A DNA stretch of 64,000 bases, taken from Heliocidaris erythrogramma. Lineage: Eukaryota > Echinodermata > Echinoidea > Camarodonta > Echinometridae. The notes below the pieces were generated by a model. It was not told the origin of the DNA. It made no database searches and saw only the letters and a list, made by a program, of their open reading frames with translations. The stretch spans positions 61,585,606 to 61,649,605 of the forward strand of contig CM046854.1 in assembly GCA_025617745.1 (NCBI GenBank), given 5' to 3'. Below are positions 24,101-36,100 of this stretch, piece by piece (the first letter of the stretch is position 1; every line of letters begins with the position of its first letter). The translations under genes were made by a program, and so were the position numbers.

Positions 24101-27100
24101 TCCCACCACGCCCCTCCCCCATCTCCTCCCCCTCCCACTCGCCCAACATCTCGCCGAGGTCCTCGGTCCAGTACGGGGGTGCAAGCAATGGGACCGACCC
24201 GATGTCCCCGAAATCTCCGACGCCCCTTCTACCACCGAGGATGTACCTGGATGGAGGTAGCGCGGATGAAGGACAGGAGGATATCGAAGGATCCTACCAA
24301 AACACCGGTAAGGATGATGACCCGGACATTTGATTCGGTGACATATATCTGGTGATAATTTGCTCCGGGATATTTTCATCAGAGATATTCATGCCGGGTT
24401 ATTGTTCGGAAGCATTTGGGCTTTGGTTAGGGTTGTTTTACATGTAGGTTAGTTTTAGGGGTAGGTTTAGGAGTTACCTAGATGGTAGGAGCACAGAGGA
24501 CAGATCCTTCCAAAGCGCCGGTAAGGATAGTGACCCAACATTTGATTCAGGCGTTATTTCATGAAGGATATAGGGTAAGCGTTATGGTTGCATTTGGGAT
24601 TTAGGTATTTTTTGGGGGGGGGTTAGGATTGGGACAAGGAGGTACTTAGATGGTGGGAGCAAAGAAGAAAGGCAGGAAGTTGTAGAAGGATCGTATCAAA
24701 TCACCAGTAAAGGATGGTGACATGACATGTGCTTTTTGCTTTATTCCTTCCAGGGATCTAGGGATAGGATCAGGGTTGCCAGAGGGTCTTTGGTTAGTTT
24801 TTAGGGGTAGAGTTGGGAAAAAGCATAGTGTTTGGTCTGAAGTTGAAGTTGGGACTTGGTTTAATGTCATTGTATCATTCAAGAAGCATCTTAAAATATA
24901 TATTTTCATTGTTCACTGTATTACACTTATATTCCATTTTGCGAGCTTTCATGTATTAATTTGTATTGTAAAGCACTTTGGTCAGTTTTAAAGAGAAGGT
25001 TGAGTTCTGGGAAAGGTAAAAAATAATTTGTGAGCTTTCTTATTCTTTTTATGTTAGTTTGGAAGATTATCATAGTAGAAATGTTTCCTGAAAAGGATTG
25101 CTCCTCAAATGACCTCACATTCAAAATATGATAAGAAACATATGAAATGTTCGGCGGAACATTTGTGTGTATTCCCACATATACATTTCTGTGCGCAGTG
25201 CATGTGACTCTCGGCAGGATTGAGTCAATTTCTTATCACTTTGGTGGTGATTCCAAAACATGACAGCATACACCAATTGTTATGTGCGATGGAATCAACC
25301 TTTCCCAATAGACCGCTTCTGTAATGTATACAAATTTATGGACATTCGCTGAGCACCTACAACATGTAGCAGTGAGCTATTCCATTAACCTGCTATTTAT
25401 TAATGAGCCTTAATGCTTGGAATCCAGTTTGCATACATGATTTGTTGCTATGTCTAGCAAGCTTTCAACCTTTATTTGAAAGGTATGCATAAAATTTGCA
25501 TACATTACCGAAGCGGTCTATAGCTTTGAGACAAGTTTCTTTCACAATTTAATCTCATGACCAGAACTCAACTTTATCTTTAAATTGGATATATCGCTAT
25601 AAAAGAAACACTTATTCTTATTATCATCATTATCATTATGAGGAAATTGACCATAGTAATTGTCACTAAAGTTTTTATCATTGAACCACAAGAATACGAG
25701 AAGAAAATGGTCTTTCCATCCTTTGAGTTGTTACCACAGCATTCAGAAGTACCCGGAAGCCTTCGTGATTGACAGAAGACCGATGTGAATCCATCCATCC
25801 ATCTTCTCCTTTCAATTTCTTCTCATTTCAAATTCTTTCCTTCTATTGCACATGCCATTTCATGCTCTTTTTCTTGCATTGTGTTCAAACCATCCCACCC
25901 CCCCCCCCAAAAAAAAAAACAACAAGAGGGAAAAGACTACAGAGGAAAGAAAGAAAAAGAAGAAAAAAAAATGGTCAGACGGTTATAAAGCAACTTTTCC
26001 TATTCATCATAACCCTAAATGACAATAAACATTTGCTCATGTAGTTTTTTTTCTCTAGAAATGCCTGTTTATTTCCTCTCTGACATGTTATCTTGGAGGA
26101 AACATGCTGTTAAGGGCCCGTTCACATGACGCTGTATATCAAGACTTTTTTTTGCTTTTTGCTCGTAAATGAATATGCAGTGGGGATGAAAAAGCGGTAG
26201 CTGCACGCAAGAGAGGTCCTAAATGTTCTCACTTTTCTTCATGCTGTGCGATGTTGAAACGTGAAGCTCGTTACGCTTTAATATATGTCCTGGTTTATCT
26301 CGTCATGTGTGAACGTGCCTTTATAGATCTTTCTCATGTTTACTCTGATCTACTTCCCATTTATATGCATTTCCCACTATCAAAAAGAGTGCATGTCCAT
26401 CAAAAGCTGGCCGGGTATGTAAAATGAGAAAATTTCATGTCCTCCCCTCTCACGCTTCAAAGCGATCTTTGCAAACTATATTTTCTTTTTTCTTTGGAGA
26501 GGGGGAAAAATGAGAATTGGTTAACAGTGCTTAGTACGAAAGGAAGGAAAAATGTTTATTTGTGCTGATCATAAAAGGCTGCAATAAGAGCCAATTTTTA
26601 AAAAAGATTTTATGTTTATAGTGATGCCTACATGTACATGTAAGTAATTCTGATTTGCAAGAAATGAAATCTCCTGAAATTTTGCCAGCTTCATGCTTAT
26701 TAACGATTCCTGTCTCTTTCTGACAGTAAATTAAAAAAAAAAGGAAACAGGAAAAAATATGACCTCTTCCTCGTCTTTCAACCCTCATTCTAAAACCCTG
26801 ACTTTCCTTCTAACATTTCATTTGACAGCTGCCCTAAGTCAGCAGGCATTTGATCATGGTCCCATTCTTTCATCATCCCAACACCACGAGACCGGCTCCG
26901 TTACGGCGCCAGCCACACCTTACACCAGCGCCGAAAACCCCGCCAACCTCCTCTGCGACGCCGAGGCGATGGAGCGCCTCCGCCAGCATGCCGCCACAGC
27001 GTCCAACCGCCCCGGCAACCCCTTCCGACGCTCCATCAGCGAGACAACGGACGCCAAGGCTGCCCAGATGTTCTCTGCCCTGGCCGCGAGCAGTAACCAC

Positions 27101-30100
27101 GGTGATTCGTCCAGCTCGACGGGTGATTTTCACATAGATTCTTTTCTGAGCTCACTAACGGCTTCCATCGGGGATCACTCCAATGCCCCCATATACCAAA
27201 ACCAGCCTCATCTTCTGAACAGCGAATCCTCCAACTCTTCCCCCTCCTCCTCTAACTTGGACCTTACTTCTCAGTTCTGCCAAGCCTTACCACCTGTCCC
27301 TGGCCAGGCCTTCTGCCCCGGCGCCATGGGGGGTCATGTGACCAGCGGGCAGCAGGTCAAAGGTCATGGGTTGTCTCCTCTTATCATGCACTCGGGTCAT
27401 CCTGGTAACGGTGGTGGTGGAGATGAAGATAGCATCTATCTTAACATCAATCCCCAAGCTTCTACAGGCTCACATGGTATCTACCACTCTATCTATCTCT
27501 CCCATCCGTTCTCTGCATGCCAGCTTGGTGTATACAGTCATGTAGCTACCTTTCTCTCTTAGCTTTCTAGTCATTACTGTTTCACAGAGATGCCTCTCTT
27601 CCAAAAACAAATAACATCCATATTTACATCAAAGAAAACATTTCATGATTTCTAACAGACTAATCTCCCTCTTCTCTTTCCATGTTAGCGTGGTGTGTAG
27701 CTGCTGTTCATTTCTTTGCTCTGTAGCCATTTCCCTTCCATGGTGAATGCCTGTCAATTCCTAAAGCAATAACATCCTGTATTTACATCAAAGAAAACAA
27801 ATGATCGTCACAATACTAACAGACTAAAATCTGTCTCCTTCTTTACATGCCAGCATGGTGTATAGCTCCTTTTCATTTTTTGCTTTCTAGTCGTTACAGT
27901 TCCATGGAGAAAGCCTTTCTTCCAAATACAATAACATCATTTTACATTATTGCAAAGAACTCAAATAATGATCTCAATACTAACCCACAGAAATTCTTTT
28001 TCTCTATATATCTACATGTATCTCCCTCCTGTCTGTGCGTGCCAGCGTGGTGAATAGCTCCTTTTCTTTTTGCTTTTATAAAGTCATTTCCGTTCAGTGG
28101 AGAAATGCCATCTTCCAAAGCAATAACATCCTCTTATATTTACTCCAAAGAAAACAAATAATCCTCTCGGTACTAACCAACTGAAAATTTGTGTTTTTCT
28201 TTAGATGGAAGGTAATAGGATGCAGATTTTTGTTCAGATGAAATGCATGGATTTTTCTCAAGTTCATTTGATTTCATTTGGTGGTCATTTATTCCCATGG
28301 TCATACTGGCTTTGTGTGTTTTATCGTGACTCAGCGAAGTATTTGTTTACATTGGTATATTAAATGTGTGTATATTTGTGTCTCTGAATACATGTAGTTT
28401 ATCGTTTCATTGATTTATTAAAAAAAAAAAGAAGAATAATAGCTAGTAAAAAGATTACAATATCACATAGAAACAAGACCCGCACTGTAACACAAAAAAT
28501 AAATAAGCAATCGATGGCTACATTACGATCGCTATGTCACTTTACATGCAAGTGATCGCAAACTATCAGTCATCCCAGCTGACGTGAAGTATACCATATA
28601 TATAATATATGCATGATATATCATCTGTACTCATGTCACATAGAAGTCAAGTTCACTTTCGTTTTACTTTGTAAGTTATGTTGAGTGTTTGGATCAATCA
28701 TTGTGTGGCCGTAAGTGAAAGTAGACTTACTCAAACTGCATGTCATTGTTCATTGTGTGATAACACATGTGGGATTGAAAGAGAAACTACATGTACACAT
28801 ATAAGTCATAGATCCCTGTTACACAGGAATCCTAAGGAGGCTCGGGGCACCCCGAGACTGGTCTTGGGTAGGTATTTTGGTGTAACAGGGGTCATAGACT
28901 TCGTCATTCCTAGGAAAGCATAACTGATGGAAAAGAAAAAAAAACTCAATAAGAACTGTGCTTGCATGATTCAATGTACAGTTCAATACTTTGGGATGCT
29001 GTGACAAAAACTCATTCAAACAGTAGAGTTACAGACAGATAAATGTAGGAAGAAGAAGAAGAAGAAGAAGAAGAAAAAGTAGTAAAATCTCTGTTTACTT
29101 TCCTTTTAATCACATTAGTTTGGTGTTTTGTTTTGGTGTTGTTTTTTCTGTCATGGGTTGGGTCTTTAACTTTCTTATGTACATGTACATTAAAACTCGT
29201 CAGAACATTAAACTGATTGGGTCTCTGTAACTTTTGTTTGAACTTGGTCTAAGTTTGATTTGAGCTGTGATTTATCTGAAGCTGCATGGTGAATAAGGAC
29301 AATGCTAACATTGTTGTGATATAACCATAAATACAGCTATTTGGAGTTGGCTTATGTCAAATTACAATTCTTTCTTCAAAGATAAAGTTGAGTTCTGACC
29401 CATGCGATTACATTCCCAAGGAATCTGTCTCAAAACAATGAGGAAATGTTGATCATGCCTACATAAGAATTGGTGTATACTGTGAGCTTCAAAATCTTCA
29501 AAATGATAAGATTTTGACCTAATCTCAGTGAAAAGCACATGCACTGTATTGGGTATATGGGACTGCACACCCATGTTGTATAAATGTTCGGCTCGAACAC
29601 TGCAGGCATTTCTTGTCATATTGAAAAGTAATCCTTTTCAGGGGGCATTTTTACGATGATGTTCTTCCAAACCGATATAGAAGGAATGAGAAAGCTCACA
29701 AATGATTTTTTCACCTATCCCAGAACACAATCTTCTGTATAAGTACCGGTATGAGTTATAAAAGGTGGATGCTTTGTATAGATGATGTGCACTGCTTAAT
29801 ATTGATAACCACACTTGCAACAACTAACTAAACATATAATTATACAAGTTGAACTAATTCTGTCTCATTTATGCACAAATTAGTGTCTAAAATTTTATGC
29901 AAAATTACTAGATGTGCAAATTGTTTAATAGATTAAATGATAGGACCTGCAACATGCATGGCAGGAAACTAGTTTATTAGAGTAGATGTTAGCATTTTAT
30001 TAAAATATTTTTTTAGATTCCAGTTTCATTTTTTATCTCAGATATTCACATTAAAGAATAGAGTTTCTTGGAGCTTTATTTGAATAGGTTACCTGAAACC

Positions 30101-33100
30101 ACTGTCTATCAATGTAGAAGTTTTTGCCACCTGAAACTTCACAGATTTTAAACAGTTGCTGTTATTGTGGCAAGAGTCTTTGGTGAATTTCAAAAATTCA
30201 ATTCAGTCATTACGCAGCATGAAAGTTCTGCAGGTCTGTAAATTGACAGTGAGATTCTATGCTTTGACAAGCAATGTACAATTCTCTTGGTACCCAAGTC
30301 AAATTGTAAATAGATGAAACAAATTTTGATCACATTTTACTTCAATTTGCCAAGATTTTATGTATTATTGATGGTTTGCAGTCAGTGTGGGGTTGCTACT
30401 GGAGTACTACTTTATTAGTCATGGGGTTTATTTACTGTGCTAGTGTTTGATTTCCATTGATCATTACTTCAGCAATTTCTAAAATAGCTTTTTTTCTCCA
30501 CTTTCTCTTATATCCACTCAGATGATGCACTCGAGTATGACTACCCTCCCATGGCTAGGAACCTGAATGAACCCCCGCCTTTACCCCCTCCGCACTCTCA
30601 TCATCACCATCAACAACAGACCAAAACACAAGGTAAGATAAACACAACTGCACTTTGAAAATGACGGACGGAAGAGAGTGGACAAAATAAACAACTCCTC
30701 ATTCTACCCTCCGCAATTGCTCTGGTAGACAAAAGAACATCCCTTCACTGCTATTAAGTAAAATAAGTAGCACACATGCAGAATAGCAGTGAAGGGATGT
30801 TCTTTTGACTACCAGAACTTGGTACTGGTATGTATCACCATAGAAAGACGATCTGATTAGAGTTTGGGATATGTAGATCAAAGGTCAAAGGTCATAGAGG
30901 TCAATTCTGAAATTGCAGGTTTCAGCCTTGTTAACGTGATATATCAAGAACCATTTGATCCATTAACTTCAAACTTGGAACTAGTATACATCACCATAGT
31001 GAGACAAACTGATTAGATTTTTGTTCACGTACTGTACATGTAGGTCAAAGGTGACAGGTCATTGAGGTCATTATACAGGTGTATGTGATATTAATGTTTT
31101 TTTAACTTTGTTATCACCATATCTCTATTTTGTATTCATAACTAGGAGGAGATAAAGTGAACAGACTTTTGGGTTATAAGGTGTAAGGTCAAATGCCAAA
31201 GAGGTCAATTCACATGTACAGTAATTAGAGGCTTTTTATTCTGGTTATCACTATATTTCATGAACAGTTTGAGCCATCAACTGAATTTAGGCAGAGGCAT
31301 ATAGGAGACGCAGTCGCATTCATCTTGTTTGAATAATTATCAAACATTTGTTGTAATGGAATTGTTTATTTTATTTATTTGATATACATGTACAATTCAT
31401 ATATTGGAGGGTAGGGAGATCACTAAAGGAAAATTTTTATTCCTTCCTTGTCCCAAGTGAAAAGCTAAGGAACTTTAAGTTGAGCTTCTCTTTATAAACC
31501 AACCCACATGATATCAATCTGAGTTGTCTGTTTGAGACAAAAATATACATACACAATATGTGGTGTATGGGAGCAAATGAAAATAACTCTCTCGATTAAC
31601 TGTCGGTCCTATTTCCTTAAAAAATATAATCAGTAGTAATTGCTAGGAAGAAAATGAGTGTATTTGATGACTTTTCACTCCTCTTGTGTCATGCCATTTG
31701 TTTCAATTTCATTTCATATTGCAGTGCTGAGAGAGGCACCAGAAGGCTATGACCTTCCACCTACATCACCTGTCACCCAACAGCAGAATCCATTGTTTCC
31801 AAAGGGGATCACCTACAACTCTAATGCAGCATCAAGCAATGCTGTCCCTCCGCCAATCAACAGAACATCCCCACAGGTGAGTGGACTAGTCTATAGAGCA
31901 TAGTCTCATTACTTGTGCAGGGGGAGAGACGGCAACAGAAAAATAAAATTGGACAACTGGCTTACTCAGCATCAATGCTAACTCGTCATTTTCAGGGCAG
32001 TTAGTTCCAGTGCTACCGACACACCAGGGCCTTGTTGCTTAAAACTTACCATTAATGGTAACTCTTCTATCAATGGTAACTACTATGGTAACATCACTCA
32101 ACAGCCAATCAAGGTTTCCATGGGATTTACCATTAATGACAAAGTTACTGTTAATGGTAAGTTCTATGCAACTATTGGCTTACTTGGCCTAAATTTTCCT
32201 GAAATAGCCATATCCATTAACATCTGATGACCGGGGTAATAATATATTTGTAAAGCGCTTAGAGACATCGCCGATGCATTAGGTGCTATATAAAAGTGGA
32301 GTATTATTATTAATATTATTATTATTCACTCCTCCCTGCACTGGGATTTTGGTTCATAAATGACCTCTCGGAAACTAGACCTTCTCCCTTCCATTTCAAT
32401 TTTTCTCCCCTTTTTAGCATGATCCATTTTTTCGCCAAGAGGAGTTTCTAATGCACCCCCAAATCACTTCTGTCATTCTATGATGTGTGATTATATAATC
32501 TCATATACATTTAAAAGTCACACATGAATGCATGCATTGCTGTTACATGAGACATACATTTACATGTAATCATGCTTGTTTTTTGGCTTTGAGTTGAAAG
32601 TACTATTGAACAGTTTCATGTGAAATTATTTTAAGCAAAGTGATTTGAGAGAAGTTTGATTATTATCTTTCTTTTCTAGCATGTTTTAGAAAGGTAAAAA
32701 TCATCTTGAATTTCACATGGTATTTTCTGTTCCCTTGCAAAGCCATAGCCCCAAATAAGTTGAATAGTACTTTCAATATTTATTGTAGTTAGGTTTGCAT
32801 GAAACAAATATAGATTATTGAATCATAATTCGTTTTTAGCTCATTCGAACTCTTTGGTCTCACTTTGGCTATGTGACAGTGTAGTTGTCATTCTGCTTAC
32901 ACTCATTCATCAAAGTGTATGCAATTTCATTCTGTTAAGTCCTTTTACACAAAATCTGCTATTAAAGTCAACTTTGAATCTTAGACATAGATAGGCAGCA
33001 GTGGATCAAAGTTTTAGCTGGATATTATACCCTTCCTTTCATCGAGTTGATAAAGAGTTGAGTTTTGCTTTGTCATAACTTGCGTTTATTGACAATAGCA

Positions 33101-36100
33101 TCAGAAGCCTGTTGTAAAGCTGCATTTGGAAATTCTGAATCGGTCGTCACTGACTACAGTCACTGCACATTATTTTGTTAAAAGATGATGTATCGTTTCA
33201 TTCTTCATGAAAATAAAATCTGTTTTCCTATTTATTTGATACTGATGCTACTAAAATTTAGGGGATGACTATTTTATATATTTCTCAGGATTATTCATGC
33301 TTCATGAAAATAAAATCCATTTCCCTATTAAGTACTGGGACTGATCTACTTTTGTACGTAAACATTGGGGATGACTAGTTTATAGTTATTTTTCAGGAAA
33401 CGGCATAATATTGATACTTTGTATCTGAATTCAGATGTTACCAATCATCACTGACTTTTGTCTTTCCAGTGCTATTTTGTGGAGTTAATCTAAAAATATG
33501 TTCAAATTGTGTAAACTTCCATATTTGCTTGTCTTATAGTTACTGGGAAAAGTAATTGTAGTAAATCAGTGGCTAGTAGTCGAGCACGATATAATTTTTA
33601 GTTGGTTACCATTTAAATACTAAAATAGACTACAGAGTTTTTAATATTTCTGCCTATTCTATTGTTCTATTAATTATACTTATTTGGCTTGTACTAAGAT
33701 ACTGAAGAACCGGAGACTTTTGCAGTATAAAACTTTGCAAAATGAAAACATTGGAAAGTGTTGTGGGAACAAATTTAGCACGAATAGCAAAAATTTGATG
33801 TTATGATTCATATATTTCTCAGCATGAGACTGTCCTGAATCCGAACCAGCAAAATAAGTAAATGTTTTGTTCATGCAAAAGTGTTTGGTTTGACGGTACT
33901 CGATTTACAACATTTTCCAGGTTTTCATGATTTCTTTCTGTGGTACTAACCATGCATAATCATCCTTTATATCATGCACGATCCGTTCAGATCTCTAATG
34001 CATCCTCCTGGCCTATTTCTGTTACAAGTGGTAAGATATTCTCGTCCTTTCCCTGGCGATTCCCTTCCTAACCTCTCCCCCTCTCCCTCCCCCTACCCCT
34101 CCCTACCCACAGTTATTAGACCTCTGGGCCCTGTTTCATAAAACTTGTTATCAATAACAACTGCCCAATTTCTATGACATTTGCTCACAGCCAATCAGAT
34201 TCAAGGATTTCAGGAGCTTATATCAATTAACTTGTTATTGATGACAACTTGACAAATTTTATGAAATGGGGCCCTGTTGTGCTTTGTTCTTAAATCATGG
34301 GCTCCTAAAAGAAGAGATACCCTACAAAATAGTCAGTGCTTATTTGTTTGTTTTTTCATGAAAAGAAAACCTCTTGTGACGATCAAATATGCAAAGAGAT
34401 CACTCAAAAGAAACAGCATAACTTTCTTCATAATAAGAAAGCTTTTTAAAACTATGTATGTTTGCAATTTCCATGGATAAAAGTGGTTGCCAAGGCCAGG
34501 TTTACAGTTAAATTACAACTGATATCAAACTCTGTGTTATGATTTGTTTTTTAACATTTTGGCAAACCTTATCGACAAAAGAAATTATGCAAAGCTTGGG
34601 ACTACATTATCTTATTCTTCATGTATCCTTTTTCACAGGTTTTTATCATTCAAGTATTTAATATGCCTACAGTATAACCTGTCATTTGAAAAGCTTTTTT
34701 CTTTTTTTCCTAAAAGATTTAAAATGTGTTGATAGATCTATAGTGCAAGACTTGTTGTTATCAAATGACATCTCGTAGTTCCTATGTTATTCCCAAGAAT
34801 GTCTGGGCTGTACCTGTGCTCTCGTGAAATCGTGATCCCCAAGCTTTTCTGTGTTTTACAAAACCTGCAATCCCTCCTTTGATGTGTCCGTTGAGGTTAC
34901 TCAGTACTGTCCTATGTTTGTTCCTGGTACTGCATGTGTTAATGCAAAAGTATTTTACATGTCTTCCTTATTGTATAGTCAAACTGTTGTTTTTCTGCAT
35001 ATTTCCGAGAATTGATATACCTGACCATCCTGTTTGTAATTGGTACTTTCATATTGTCGTTGAAACTGAAACCGTAGGGAATATTTCATCAGGTTATCTT
35101 TACTTTTCTCTTGAAAAGTTAATTCTGTTCAAATTAAGCCCTGTTCAGACGTTGAGCTCTAAACCGTTAATCCTACATCAATACAGTGTCTCATTTCAGT
35201 GACGTTTTTGCATTGTTTTTTGATCCAGAATGCTACCAATTACTCATTATACATTTAAATACATGTATGTAGCAGAAAGAGTAAATATCACCGAAATTTT
35301 GAGTCTATTTACAATGTAGTAAGTTATGCCATTAACGAATAAGAGCTATTTGATTCTAATTGATCACTGAAGTCTCTAAATTGGCAGTGTGGTCAAAAAT
35401 ATATATGATCACTATATTCATAGACAAATTGGCAATGTTTTGGTTAAATTTTACAATTTGTATTCACATTGGTTCATTAAATATATATTTTTAATTTTTT
35501 TCATACTCTGTCGTAGTGGAAATTAAGAATAACTGTTGCCAATTTGAGGAGGGGAAAACTGATTAATTTAGACCAAAATTCTAACTGCTATGGTGTTAAA
35601 AAAAAACTGATGTGGTAAAACTTTACTTGTGAATGAATGGAAAGAGGCAGTACTGAATGGTTGAAAATCAGAGCTTCACATCACTACGTGTGCTCACCGA
35701 TCAGGGCCCTGTTTCATTAAACTTGTCGTCAATAACAACTGCCCCATTTCTATGGCAAATTTGCTCACAGCCAATCAGATTCAAGGATTTCAGTAGCTTC
35801 TAACAATTATTGTAACTTGTTATTGACAACAAGTTTTATGATATGGGGCCCAGTATGTTATCTAATACAACAGACATGTGTAGCACACTAAAGCTTATCT
35901 CATTCAGTTTTGCTGCACCATTTTCCTAATAAGAGTATTTGAACTCTTCATATCTGAATGGGCTAAGAAAATGGCAAACCGGAATGTAGAGGTTATAGCT
36001 GTTAACCCACTGCCGACGGGAATCAGGTGGTCACTGCATTAACCCTATGGGAATTAGAAAATCCAGTAGTCAACGGGTTAAATGTGTCCCGGATGCCTCT

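Noticed and set aside
23996-24379. 127-codon frame on the - strand over the proline-rich exon
   Set aside because: Shadow of a C-rich + strand exon; stops are rare on the opposite strand by composition. No domain seen.
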